In this document: positions 1 through 10,640 of the stretch, piece after piece | How the letters are laid out: the number at the start of each line of letters is the position of its first letter | Position numbering within the stretch: the first letter of the stretch is position 1 | Source: Simmondsia chinensis | Taxonomy: Eukaryota; Streptophyta; Magnoliopsida; Caryophyllales; Simmondsiaceae | Assembly: GCA_018398585.1 (NCBI GenBank) | Contig: JAGTTD010000001.1 | Coordinates: forward strand, 29,581,438 to 29,645,437 | DNA: 64,000 bases | Direction of reading: 5' to 3' | Notes under the pieces: model-generated | Told to the model about the DNA's origin: nothing | Database searches by the model: none | The model's input: only the letters and a program-made list of their open reading frames with translations | Program-made: the position numbers and the translations under genes

Positions 1-324
1 CAGGCCATCTAAAGTTTCTCGTTATAGTCTTAACATACAAGTGGTCCAGACTTGTCTTCGACTACGAGTCTTTCAAGCAACAATCCATATCATTTGTTCC
101 AAGTCTATCTGTGGCTTAGACTCATAAAACACTAAGAACAAACTTGTAAATTGTAGTTTGAGGACTACACCCATCTCATGGATGCCTCTCGAAAGAAAAT
201 CACATGCAGTATAAATGCTCAAATACACAAATTTAATTAGGAAATGACTGGAACTTTAATTTTATTTATTAATGAAAATAATATATCCAGAATAAATCTG
301 AATTTCAGGATACTGTTCCTAACA
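1..324 (-). repeat. Copia 3' LTR, inner 324 bases only
   Basis: Matches 6361-6684 base for base in register. It ends at AACA (321-324), which on the minus strand is the TGTT start of the LTR. Immediately inside (325-340) the minus strand reads a purine-rich AAGTGGGAGAT, the polypurine tract used to prime plus-strand synthesis. Confidence 0.88.
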
Positions 325-344
325 ATCTCCCACTTGTCCTAAAT

Positions 345-1065
345 CCAATTTATGACAAAGTCCATACTCACCCCTTTTAAGTTTGAACTAGAAATCTACT
401 AAGCCTAACCCTTAGTGAGCACAATTACTTTAAAAGTCAGCAATACAATACTGCTTGACATTCCCTTCACTAATGGCTCCCACTCCAAGGGTAAAGACAT
501 ACTTAGACGTCGAACGTCTATTATATTAATCTAACTGGAAGTCTTAAATTAGTATAACCAACTAGAACCAACTCATCACCTTGAAAGATCAACACAGGAT
601 CTCTAGTTCTTCTCAAGAACTAGAGAAAACACTTCACTGCCACCTAGTCCATTGGACCCAGATTAGACCAACATCTGCATACTATCACATAGCATGGCAG
701 ACATCAAGTCTCATGCACAATATGGCATACCTGAGGCTCCCACTGCCAAAGCATATGGAATATTCCTCAATTGCTCCTCCTATTGAGGTGTCCTAGAACA
801 CTACTCAAAAGAAATAGAGACTCCATGCTATACCTTGACAACATCTAGTCAATATAAGTGGCTAGGGAAAGACCCAACATCTTACTCTTACGACCTCACA
901 GAAGCTTAATCCTAAGAGTAGAGCTGGCTTCTCCTAATGTCTTTCATATTGAGCTATCATGACAACCAAGTCTTTACAGCTAATGACACCCCTACATCAT
1001 TCTCAATGAGTAGTATGTCGTTGACATACAATACCAAGAAAGTCACTACTTTCTCTTAATGTCGG
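345..1065 (-). pseudogene. Copia RT C-terminal part and RNase H remnant
   Basis: Minus-strand translation across several frames gives the copia RT active-site strand as LYVNDILLIEND near 1010-1045, where the usual YVDD reads YVND. It is followed by the LGIKLL..RKSKMLGLS..TYID block at about 840-910, typical of copia RT. Further left (about 430-780) only scattered RNase H similarity remains. The fingers and palm N-terminal to YVDD are missing, so a deletion joins the linker region directly to the catalytic strand. The Asp-to-Asn change and at least three stops make this non-functional. The short plus-strand ORF at 581-796 lies antisense to it and is not a gene. Confidence 0.75.
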
Positions 1066-1084
1066 TTGTACACGCATGATTTGA

Positions 1085-1860
1085 GCAACCGATTGCACAA
1101 AACTAGAACACTTTATTGCTTCATTGTGGCTAAAAGGATCAGATTCAATGCCACGGTCAACCACTAAGGTTCCCGCTATGAACCTGTCAGGTGTCCTAAC
1201 AATCCTCCCACTACACCTAAGCTTTCGTGTACTTGGAACATTCTTGTTCCTATTAGTAGGCACATCTAATGCTCCCGCTATGAATTAAGTTGTGTGTAGC
1301 TGTTCAGGTTTATTGTCATTTTCCTTTAATACTATTTTTTCTTTGTTTTGTAGCTTACTTGCAAAATCTTTCTCCAAGTATTTTGCATTATATTTACAAA
1401 AGACCTTTTACATCAAAACTATAGAAAAAACCATCCTTGTTCCTTTTATTTATTACACCATTCTACTGTGGTGTAACCGGAGCAGAAAGCTGAGATCCTA
1501 TCTCATTTGCAATTAGACAACTCACCCGAAAAATATTCACCACCTCGATCTGATCAAAGTGATTTAATTTATTTACCTAATTGCTTTTAAAATTCAGCTT
1601 TGTACTATTTGAACTTTTCAAAAGAGTCCAACTAATATTTAATTAGGTAAACATATACATGCCTTGAGTAATCATCACTAAACGTGAACAAATACTCATG
1701 CCCACCTCTTACCTGAACATGTATCCGTCCACATACACCTATGTGAACCAACTCAAGCAAGCCACCAACCCTGTTGCCTTTACTCTTAAAGACAGAATTG
1801 GTCACCTTTTATTCTATGCAGAATTCGCAAACTGGTAATGACCTCAAGTAGAAAACTCTA
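1085..1860 (-). pseudogene. Copia integrase core and integrase-RT linker remnant
   Basis: At 1085-1262 the minus strand encodes the linker between integrase and RT, recognised by RCSGRIVRTPDRF followed by ESDPFSHNEAIK. At about 1460-1860 stop-broken integrase core remains, with EYLFTFSDDYSRHVYVYL and then SDRGGEYF, which contains the second catalytic Asp. The end of the core is eroded, and about 1264-1450 holds only a weak match to the region after the core. Integrase inserts the cDNA into host DNA; this copy cannot. Confidence 0.72.
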
Positions 1861-2660
1861 TCGGTCCATCTTTCACTAGTCTTTGGATCCTGTTCGAATT
1901 AGTGTGACCTAAACGTTGGTGCCATGTGTAGGCAATATCACATTCAGGGAGTTTTCTTTTAAAAGATTGAACAAGTGAACTTACGTTAAATTCACCTAAA
2001 CAATTACCATAGTTTTGATAAGGAAATAACATGAATAAACAATTTATTCAAGTACATGTGTAAATAAACAACTTATTTCTCATATTAAAATTTTCATTAT
2101 CAAAATCAATTAAATAACAATTATTTATAAAATAAGACATAGAAATCAAATTCCTGTGTAGAGAAGGTTTAAATAATCAATCCTTTAAAACAAAAATCTA
2201 TCACTAAAGTCTAGGCTAACATCTCCTACACTTAAGACCACCATTATTGTACTGTCCCTGACCATCAGGTACAACACCCATCGTGTAGCCTTTAGCCTAA
2301 TCTGAGCTCGTGTAACATATTACAGATATGGTTAGTTGAACCTGAGTCCACCCACCAGGAATCTGGTGAACTCACAACTACACAAGTCTCAAATCAGTGA
2401 GATATCAACATACCTTCACCAGATGGCTTAGCAGTCTTTGTGGGAAGAGTAGCTATGTACTTAGTGTAGTTTCTTTTCCAGTGGCCTAGTTTTCTTGCAA
2501 AAGAAACACTTTTCTTTTGTTGACTTCCTTATGGACTTGATTGCTACAATAACAATCCTTCACTTTCCTTTCTTTCTAGTGGGTCCCTTGAGAGTAATAA
2601 TCAAGTCTAACTTGTTTTTCAAGGCAAAGTAATTTGGTTCAGTGAGTACATTATGTATTT
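1860..2660 (-). pseudogene. Copia gag C-terminus, protease and GAG-pre-integrase remnant
   Basis: From right to left: a basic gag tail; a zinc knuckle at about 2475-2520 where CFFCKKT is followed, one frame over, by GHWKRNY, so a one-base indel splits the CCHC motif; the aspartic protease motif SWWVDSGSTNHICN at about 2320-2365; and the GAG-pre-integrase motif WHQRLGHTNSNRIQRLVKDG at about 1865-1925. All are standard copia blocks in the right order. Frameshifts and stops separate them. The N-terminal half of gag is not recognisable. Confidence 0.8.
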
Positions 2661-3270
2661 AAAAACAAGCAAAGTTCGCCAGCCCTATCCATATAAAATA
2701 TTGTAAATGCTAACATATGTGTAATTGTCTAACAAGAGTCATGTATAATACAGTGATATATATATTTTTTCAATTTAGCATACATAATAAGTCAAATATC
2801 CATCAAACTGTACTATCATGCATACAATGATGACCCAAACACACCACTCCTGACACCCCGGCAGCGGGGTCGCACGAAGCTAGTTCAGGTGAGAACTATT
2901 CTCAATTAACCTGTTTTTCTTGTAACTCTTACTAAACATGATTAACTCACCACTTTACCTTAGTCTCTAACATGACACAACAGAGCTCCTCAGGGAGGCT
3001 AATGCATCACGCTAGTCAAGTGTAAACCATTACCTAAACCTCCATACAATACACAAAATACTCTACGGCAGCGTGGTCGCATCGCTTCTTTGCACTTTAG
3101 TTTATCCTAAAGAAGTCTAACCCTGTAATCTGCAAACCGACATCCTCCGTGGGGAGGTCTGTCGATCTACTATACTGCTAGACCGGCAATGGAGACCGTG
3201 AGGTTACAACAATTGAAAACTCGCTCCCACTTGATTTCTACAACAAGTGGTTTTTAATTAACTTGCATTT
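2661..3270. other. Unassigned copia leader/gag region
   Basis: Between the gag remnant and the hairpin array nothing codes convincingly. Two similar GC-rich spots stand out in AT-rich surroundings: ACCCCGGCAGCGGGGTCGCA near 2855-2875 and CGGCAGCGTGGTCGCATCGC near 3064-3084. The first contains a short palindrome. I cannot assign a function. Confidence 0.4.
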
Positions 3271-4385
3271 ACAACCTGGATTATCTCATAATCCCCTTTA
3301 GAATCTCATTCTAAAATTAACCAAAATTAATTAATTAATTAATTCAAAACACTATCGTTTCAAGCATAGATTTATCTTATAATCTCGCATTAGAAGTCTC
3401 ATTCTAAAATCAATCAATAAAATTAATTAATTAATCTTAATTAAAACCATACCAATATTTAATTTAGATTATCGCATAATCTACTTTTCAAAATTTAATT
3501 CCAAAATTAAAATAATTTTATTCAAAAACAGTAGCGATTTATGCTTAGACTATCCCATAGTCTATTTTAGAATCTTATACCAAAGTTAAACAAGCTTAGA
3601 CTATCCAATAGTCTAGTTTAGAATCTTATTCTAAAATTTAATTAACAAAATTTAACTTTTATTTTAAAAAAATAAATTTAACTTAGACTATCTTATAGTC
3701 TATTTCAGAATCTTATTTTAAAATAATTTCAAATGAATTTTATTTAAACTACACTGATTTATAACTTAAATTATCTCATTAATTAATTTAGAATCTCATT
3801 CTAAAAAAGAAATTAGTAAATAAAATAATTAACTTAATTATTAAGTAAATCAGTATTGACATCTTTACGTCCCAAAATTTAAAAAAGTTCTTTTTTTACT
3901 GTTGCTGACGTCAGCATGACGTCAGTGCTGACGTTAGAGCCAGCCTGACGCTAACTAAAAGCGTCAGATTTTTCTTTTTAATTCAATTTTGAAATAAATT
4001 GAATTTAATCTCATTAAATCAATTTTATCTAAAAATATTTGAATCTAATCCTATTAGATCAAATTTGTCCGATTTCGTAAATCACAACTGAGAACGTATA
4101 ATCTTATTATACGAGCAACACAATAGTAAATTTGTAGGTTATCCCGAATTAACGATTAATTCATTAACGATTTAAACAATTTAAATCGTTACTATAAACA
4201 ACCTAGTTAACTATTAAATCTTTTAACCGATTTAAACAATTTAAATCAATACTTTAAAATAATCTAATTAACAATTGGCTACTTTAATGATTCAAACAAT
4301 TTAAATCACAAACACAAATAATAAACTGAATTAACTGTTAATTCTTTATTGATTTAAACAATTTAAATAAAATTGTCAAATTAAA
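3271..4385 (-). repeat. Leader hairpin array of the copia element
   Basis: A run of short inverted repeats. Many have the centre ATC-Y-Y-AT flanked by arms that differ from copy to copy but stay complementary: GATT/AATC at 3279-3293, TTTAGA/TCTAAA at 3297-3315, 3617-3635 and 3787-3805, GACT/AGTC at 3548-3562, 3599-3613 and 3686-3700, ATTTA/TAAAT at 4003-4019, ATCTA/TAGAT at 4043-4059, CGTATA/TATACG at 4095-4113. A second array repeats GATTTAAACAATTTAAATC and variants at 4169, 4229, 4289 and 4351, a period of 60-62 bases. The whole lies between the primer site and gag, where the 5' untranslated leader of the genomic RNA would be. Confidence 0.8.
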
Positions 4386-4491
4386 CTTACTTTCCTTTCT
4401 TAATAAAATCTCTATTTTATTCAATCGCAAATCTATTTATTTCGATTTTATTATACCTAGTCATGTATATTATGAATGTAATCAGAGGTCG

Positions 4492-4505
4492 GCTCTGATA
4501 CCAAT
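4492..4505 (-). promoter_or_regulatory. Copia primer binding site (initiator tRNA-Met)
   Basis: The minus strand just inside the LTR end CCCAACA reads TTGGTATCAGAGC, complementary to the 3' end of plant initiator tRNA-Met and therefore the start of minus-strand DNA synthesis. Two weaker look-alikes occur inside the LTR, at 4543-4562 and 4721-4741. Confidence 0.85.
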
Positions 4506-6684
4506 TGTTGGGAAAAGCATAAAAATTTTATTGGAAAAATAAACTCTGATGCCGACTATTGGGTTCATAGTTCTCAACTATGGTCACAACAATAGGCACC
4601 TATTAGAGCACTTAGAGTAGGAGACTCTTCTCTTTACCTAAGCCCCCGGTCGGAGAGTCACGCTTCGTGACACCTCACGTGCGAGAGTTCCCGGGAATAG
4701 GTTTATCTCTACAAACCCTGGGCCCTAATACCGGTTGTTGGGATGAATTTCAAAAATTCTCCCTAAAGATTACGCAGTGGAACAAGTTTAGAATTTATAA
4801 CTCTAAACCTAGGGTTGATTTGAAATTCTTAATTTTAAATCTACTGACTTAAATTCATAATTTAAATCGTCAGATCTAAATTTTTAATTTAGATCTACAC
4901 TCTAATACATTAATAACAATACATAAACTTAAACAGGCATAACAACGAATACTGTAAATAAATAGAAATGCGAAACTAAAAGAAGAAGGAAAGCAAAACG
5001 TACCTAGAATTGCTCCAGTAATAATGATAACCAGAAAGACAATAATATTCTTCAAAATCGAGACCTCGAGACCTTCTACGCAATAACCTCGAATTGCCCG
5101 GAGAGTGGGCTCCAAAAAATATTAAACTGGATCTTCGAAACAATTTCGGAAACCCTAAAGAAATATTTTTACTCGAATGCCAAACCCTGAAATAAGCCCC
5201 TCTATTTATAGAAATATTCCAAAGCGAAAAATTCGATGTGGGACGCGCAAAATAAATTGCAGTTTTACATCCAAAACGCAGCGTTTCGTGCATAGTGCAG
5301 TTAAAACGCGTCGTTTTAACCAACAGTGCACCGCCTCTTATTTTAAATTAAGGATGACACGTATCGGGCCGTGATTGGCCTATTGCAGAACACCCGGATC
5401 GCCACAGTGTCGCGCGCTGGTTGGTTGGATCCGTTTCACAAGGATCGCTACTGTGCAGGTAAAAAATGCTTTTTTTTTTTTTTTGCTTTGTTTCTCACAT
5501 GTAAAAATTCATCTTATGAATTTTTATTTTCAAAAATAATTTATTTTATAATTTTTAACATTTATTCATCTCATGAATAATATTTGGCAAAATTAATTTA
5601 CCCATCGTATGGACAAATAATTCATCTTATGAATTCTTTAATATTTTTCTAATGGTAATAAATATAGAGGCTTGCGTAGAGACCTCGAGGACAATTTAAA
5701 TCTAGCTCCAAACGGGTTAAATTAAATCATCTCATGATATTAATTTAATTACCATTTAATGAGACTTAATTCCACTAAACAAATCTCACTACACTCCAGA
5801 CTTAATTATTTATTCGATATCTCCCTAATATGCTGTAATAATGACAACCCCTCCACTAGATGTCCATGACAAAAGGATAAACATAACTACTACCATTATC
5901 CTTCTCACAGCTTCTCCATTAGTTACCGACTCGACCTTCACTGAATAATTCATTTATACTTGAATCTATTCACAGTATAAATTCCAAATGTCAAACACTT
6001 GAAATACTTTGGCCAAAGTTTCCGAACTATTCAAATATTTGCGAATCAACTAAGGGGACATCTGTATCTCATAAAAGAGTAGATTCCCTATTGAATACTC
6101 TAATCCCTGTCGCACTTCGCTACCCAGTGTAAGTGGGATTTCAGTCTTTCGTTTTAAACCTCACTTGTAGTACACCAAAGTAACTAACATTCCATGCACA
6201 AGTCCAGAATACCCTCAGGATTTAGAGTCGCCGTTCAAACAGTACAATGCGAATCACTCATCTCCGATAGTAGTCTAGAAATTAGTAACCTGCATGGTTC
6301 ATCTTACTGTGTCAAACACACTAACTTAACACTTTTGGATCTCCATCCACATGACCAAGACAAGCCATCTAAAGTGCCTCGTTATAGTCTTAACATACAA
6401 GTGGTCCAGACTTGTATTCGACTATGAGTCTTTCAAGTAACAATCTATATCATTTGTTCCAAGTCTATCTATGGCTTAGTCTCATAAACCATTTAGAACA
6501 AACTTGTGAATTGTAGTCTGAGGACTACACCCATCTTATGGATGCCTCTCGAAAGAAAATCACATGCAGTATAAATGCTCAAATACACAAATTTAACTAG
6601 GAAACGACTGGAACTTCAATTTTATTTATTAATTAAAGTAATATATCAAGAATAAATCTGAATTTCAGGACACTGTTCCTAACA
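4506..6684 (-). repeat. Copia 5' LTR, 2179 bp
   Basis: Bounded by TG at 4506 and CA at 6684 on the plus strand; the minus strand starts TGTTAGGAAC and ends CCCAACA beside the primer site. Its right 324 bases equal the partial LTR at 1-324. The left boundary rests on the intact primer site; an alternative boundary at 4736, next to a degenerate second primer-like motif, would give about 1.95 kb. The LTR holds further hairpins with the ATC-Y-Y-AT centre (5505-5523, 5562-5580, 5619-5635, 5726-5738) and a T run at about 5470-5484. The plus-strand ORFs inside it do not resemble known proteins and I do not call them genes. Confidence 0.82.
5201..5210 (-). promoter_or_regulatory. Candidate TATA box of copia LTR
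   Basis: The minus strand reads TATAAATAGAGG, a near-consensus plant TATA box, inside the LTR and pointing toward gag. Transcription would be expected some 30 bases to the left. No other well-placed TATA box was seen on that strand of the LTR. Confidence 0.6.
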
Positions 6685-7198
6685 TTAACCCTGGCAAAGG
6701 GGGCCATATTTTAGGAGGCCATTGCCTTGGTAAGGTCCCTAAAAAAAGATCCAAAAGTGGCTCCCTCTATTGCCAGGGAACTCGAGGTCCTTGAGGAGGT
6801 GTTCCTAAAGGTGAAATAAGATGTCCGAGCCCTTCTTCAGAGAAAATGGCCATTGCCAAGATGCCATTAGAAACCTTGGGCATTCAGCTAGCCTAGGTGG
6901 TCTGCAGGTGTTATTTAAAGAGCTCCAAGCAGCAAGGAGGATCCAGGACCATCAAGCTCAAGGGGTCAGAAGTTTGGAAGATGAGATCTATCATCTAGAG
7001 GAGAGGTAAAGTCACCTTAAAAAAGAGTTTCTCTCATTGAGACAACAACATACCTCCCAAGGTTCAGTGGTTCGGGGACTCAAGGAGGCTACCTTAGAGG
7101 CTAAGAGAAACAATCAAGCTCTTCAAGATGAAGCCCTTTCACTTGACCATGAACTGATTGACACAACCAACTTTTTTATTTTCAAGAGGAATCCTTAG
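6685..7198 (+). pseudogene. Antisense ORF of the Tat element, coiled-coil C-terminus, broken
   Basis: The plus strand codes here while the surrounding Tat element is on the minus strand. One frame from 6685 reads a charged helical segment (LKKDPKVAPSIARELEVLEE). The frame then shifts near 6830, and from 6821 another frame runs to TAG at 7196-7198, interrupted once by TAA at 7007. The second part is rich in heptad-like Leu, Glu, Lys and Gln (residues about 25-110), consistent with a coiled coil. Its N-terminal part was removed by the copia insertion. Additional ORFs between pol and the 3' LTR, often antisense, are known from Tat-lineage elements, and some carry a plant mobile domain with a coiled-coil tail. 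I infer a relic of that kind; the domain itself is not visible. Confidence 0.5.
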
Positions 7199-7369
7199 TG
7201 AGGATTAGGACTCAACTCTTTTGATATTTTAGTCCTCATAAAGAGATTTTGGTTGTAAAAGTTACTCACTTGTAATTTTCATTTTATATGTAAGCCATGT
7301 ACTCCTTCCACAACTAATGAAATACGCATTTTATTCAATACATCTCTCATATTAGTACTTCTTTTCTTT
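7199..7369. other. Tat non-coding segment between antisense ORF and pol
   Basis: AT-rich spacer where the plus-strand antisense ORF and the minus-strand pol converge. It contains AATGAAATA near 7317, a possible weak polyadenylation signal for the plus-strand ORF. Nothing else is seen. Confidence 0.4.
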
Positions 7370-8398
7370 TTTGTCTTAATTTAAGGATCATGAGGTTGAT
7401 CCTCAAGACATTGGTAATGAAATTTAGCCCATAGCTCTGGGAATCTATACTTAATGACTTCTTTGTTCGAATCCCAGATTGATGGCAAATATTTCCTTAA
7501 AAATCATGCCATTGATAGCCCTTGGGTGAGCACTTCCATCTAGGTCTTGAAGCAGATAGGCATTACCTCCACATACCTTTATGACCCTGAATGGGCCCTC
7601 CTAATTTAGGGAACATTTCCCAAAGACTCAAACCTTCTGGCCAATGGGTGAAACCACTTTCGTGATGAGATCCCCTAAGTCAAAAGACCTAGGTTTGGAC
7701 CTTTTGTTGTAGGCTTTGGCTACCTTCTTCTTTTGAGTTTCTAATTTATGAAGAGCATCAAGCCTTACTTGGTCTAATCAGTAAGCTTACACATCATGGA
7801 CTGCTCATATTCAAGTTCATAAAAATTCTCTTGATGAGCTAGTCTAATAGACTGACATGTTACCTCCATTAGGAGCACAACATCATGGCCATACATCAAA
7901 TGGAAAGGAGTTGTCCTAGTTGCATATCATTTAGAGCTTCTATTAGCCCAAAGGGCATCTAGTAGCAACTGGCACCACTTCCTAGGATTATCCTCTATTA
8001 TCTTTTCAATGTTGGCCTTAAGAATCTAGTTGGTTCACTCTGCCTAGCCATTAGCTTGAGCATAATAAGGTGTTGAGTTCAAGATTTCTATGTTGAAACT
8101 CTTGGTAAATTCTTTAACCTCAGCCCCTTTAAACACTCTGGCCTGGTCCACTATGATGGTTTCTAGGACACCAACCTTACATAGGATGGTTTCTTTGATG
8201 AACTCAAATGACCATGGATTGAACATAGCATGCATCTCAGCAGCAGGGACTCTTGGCATATGTCAATGTCTTTGGCATGACATCCTTTGGCATACTTTAT
8301 GAAATCATCCATCATTGATGGTCAGTAGTAGCCATAACACCTGATGAGCCAATGCATTTTGTGGCCAACTAGATGGGATCCACAGATACCCTCATGGG
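7370..8398 (-). pseudogene. Tat/Ogre integrase, zinc finger to C-terminal tail
   Basis: From right to left: the integrase zinc-binding domain HEGICGSH followed by YAKGC at about 8270-8398; a core fragment at 8044-8259 with TIIVDQ (second catalytic Asp) and STPYYAQANG, the signature of Tat-lineage integrases; then the C-terminal tail GPFRVIKVCGGNAYLLQDLD...HPRAING at about 7470-7600, ending near 7370 with ELWAKFHYQCLE. A deletion of about 50 residues in the core removes the first catalytic Asp, and several frameshifts are present. Insertion A splits the gene just before the zinc finger. The upstream part continues at 31901. Confidence 0.85.
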
Positions 8399-8720
8399 TG
8401 TTATGATTCAAGATCAAATTTGAATCATAACCTAGGGATAAGAGAGTATGAGATGAGAAATAGAGAAAAATTAGGGTTGAGAGAGGAAAGAGATCAATTT
8501 TCTATTCAATGAATCAAGAATACAAGATATTTCACTTACTTGTACACAATACTTAAGACGGCTAAAACATTGCACCTCTAAGCGCCAAAACACAATTCAC
8601 CCGCTAACCAACTAAAGCACTTTTCCCGCAAAATTGTTATTTGAATGAGCAAAAGTAAAATCATAAGAAATCGACTATGTCAACAGCTGCAGAAGAAGAA
8701 AATGCCTCACGGCCATGACA
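8399..8720 (-). repeat. Element A 3' LTR (322 bp)
   Basis: Starts TGTTATGATTC and ends CATGACA on the plus strand. Relative to the 372-bp copy at 31529-31900 it lacks about 48 bases around 8575. Its left end, which is the LTR 3' end in element orientation, is an inverted repeat with GTTATGATTCAA at 8400-8411 pairing with TTGAATCATAAC. The polypurine tract GGAGGGGGTAT on the minus strand lies at 8721-8731. Confidence 0.88.
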
Positions 8721-8731
8721 ATACCCCCTCC

Positions 8732-10020
8732 TTAAGAACATTCTTGCCCCAAGAATGAAGAGGAAGGAAATTGGCTTCGTATGAACTTCAAATCTTCCCA
8801 ACTTGCATCTTTTGGATCCAAATTAGCCCATTGTATCAAGACTTCTTTCACTGTTTTGTAACTTTGCTACCCCAGACGCGATTCCAACACTGTTGTAGGA
8901 GCTTGCACTAGATTCCCATTCTTGGTTGCCTCCGAAGGACTAGCCAAGCACCCCTTTCCTTCTGCACTGTGTCCTTTTAAAAGAGAAACATGAAACATGA
9001 GGTGAACATAAGAATCAGGAGGGAGCTCCAACCTGTAAGCCACACTTCCCAACTTTTTTAACACATTATAAGGCCCAAAATAACAAGCACATAGCTTGAG
9101 ATTCTTGTGCTCAACTACTATGGACTATCGGTAAGACTGAAGCTTTAGATAAACTAAATCTCCCACAGCAAAAGACTTGTTAGTACACTTTCTATCAACA
9201 AAGTATTTCATTCTTGATTGAGCTAATTGCAAATTGTCCCTTAATTGCTGAACTAATTGCCTTCTTTGCGACAACACATCATTGACCTCAACAACGTGAG
9301 AAGTTACACCCTGAAGTACCATTGGTGAGGGAGGGTTATATCCATATAGTTCCTTAAAAGTGGTAGTCCCCATAACAAAATGAAAGTATGTGTTATACCA
9401 GAACTCTGCCAAGGATAACCACCGATGCCAATGCTTAGGATAGGTGAATGTCGTGCTTTGTAAATATTGCTCAACACATTGATTTACCCTCTCAGTCTGT
9501 CCATCTGTCTGAGAGTGATATGATGAGCTGAGAGCAAGTGTAGAACCTAACAATAGGAACAATTCTCGCCAGAATTGACTGGTAAACATCATATCTCTGT
9601 CTTAGACAATTGATTGAGGCAAACTGTTCAACTTATAGATGCTGTCAATGAACAGTTTAACCAATTTCTTTTGCAGAAATGGGCTGACTTAAAGCAATGA
9701 AGTGGCTAAATTTTGTGAATCGATCCACTATGACCCATATCACCTCCTTGCCATCAGCTTTAGTTAACCCTTCCACAAAATCCATGCCAATGTGTTTCTA
9801 AGCCCTACCAGGAATTGGCAAAGGCTAAAGCAAACCTGGATACTAAACGGGATCTGTCTTGCTCCACTGACATGCATCACAACCCTGGATAAACTCTTCA
9901 ACACCCTTCTTAGCACCAGTCTAATATAAATATTGTTTGGGCCTCATGTAAGTACCATTAATCCCGAAATGTCCACCCCAAGCAGAGGAATGGAAGGCTC
10001 AGATTATCTGTCTTCTCAAT
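8732..10020 (-). pseudogene. Element A integrase and chromodomain-like tail
   Basis: Right to left: H2C2 zinc finger (GGHFG then CDAC, about 9860-10000); core with DRDMMFTSQFW and TDGQTERVNQ (9455-9595), giving the second Asp and the Glu of the DDE triad; GDLVYLKLQ at about 9135-9165; LPPDSYVHLMFHVSLL at about 8980-9040; and a poorly preserved tail to about 8735. A TAA replaces the residue before DRD at about 9603, and other stops are scattered. The product would have integrated element cDNA. Confidence 0.85.
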
Positions 10021-10082
10021 TCATTGGCTGCTCCTACATACACCTTCCCCTTTATTCGCACAATTCTATTAATAACAGTGAT

Positions 10083-10640
10083 TTATGTTCCTGAGGATGA
10101 AGAATTATTCACACTGCAGGCTGTGCAATCATTAGAAAATCTGTCTTCTTCATATGATTTGTACACCTTTTCCATCCAATCAGCCAAAACAAATGAAATG
10201 GCTGAGCAGGAGCCAGATTCCCTCCCTTCAAGTCTTCTTGAAAGGGCATCTACTACTAGATTTTCTCTACCACTGCGATATTCAATTGAATAACTCAAGC
10301 CCAACATCTTCATAAGCCCTTTTCGTTGCACTCTAGTGGTGATTTTCTATTCAAGTAGATACTTACGGCTTTGATGATAAGTTCTAATAATGAAATGGTG
10401 AACCTCAAGATAATGTCTCCACTTCTGCACTACCATAAGTATAGCCAACTATTCCTTTTCATAAATGGAGAGCTGTTGGTTCTTTGGAGTGAGAGCCTGG
10501 CTAAAGAATGACACTGGTCCTCCTTTTTAAGACAACACTGCTCCTACTCCAAAACAAAAGGCTCATCTAAATCTGGCATGACTAGAACAGGTGCTAAACA
10601 CATGGCTAGCTTAAAATTCTCAAATGCCTCTTGAGCAACT
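10083..10640 (-). pseudogene. Element A RNase H
   Basis: The minus strand carries a Ty3-type RNase H: the region of the first Asp is eroded near 10530-10560, and the end is SGRENLVVDALSRR near 10240-10290 with the last catalytic Asp. Stops lie between the blocks, for example near 10350, so the domain is dead. RNase H would remove genomic RNA during reverse transcription. Confidence 0.75.

Larger units (their letters stand above)
1..6684 (-). mobile_element. Degenerate Ty1/copia LTR retrotransposon, 3' LTR cut by window edge
   Basis: Read on the minus strand from 6684 to 1 the order is LTR, tRNA-Met primer site, long AT-rich leader, gag zinc knuckle, protease, integrase, reverse transcriptase, RNase H, polypurine tract, LTR. 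Protease-integrase-RT order is the copia order. The two LTR copies can be compared over 324 bases (1-324 against 6361-6684) with no indel and about 22 substitutions, so the insertion is not recent. Stops, frameshifts and internal deletions break all coding parts. TTAAC at 6685-6689 is the expected right target duplication; the left copy lies outside the window. The element sits in the 3' region of the Tat element. Confidence 0.88.

Noticed and set aside
581..1516. Plus-strand ORFs as possible host genes
   Set aside because: They lie antisense to recognisable copia RT, RNase H and integrase remnants and have no family resemblance.
3271..4385. Regularly spaced palindromic repeats recalling a CRISPR array
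   Set aside because: Plant retrotransposon leader, no fixed-length unique spacers, arms vary between units and no cas genes.
4667..5580. Short ORFs in the copia LTR
   Set aside because: Low complexity, overlapping on both strands, within an LTR; no homology recognised.
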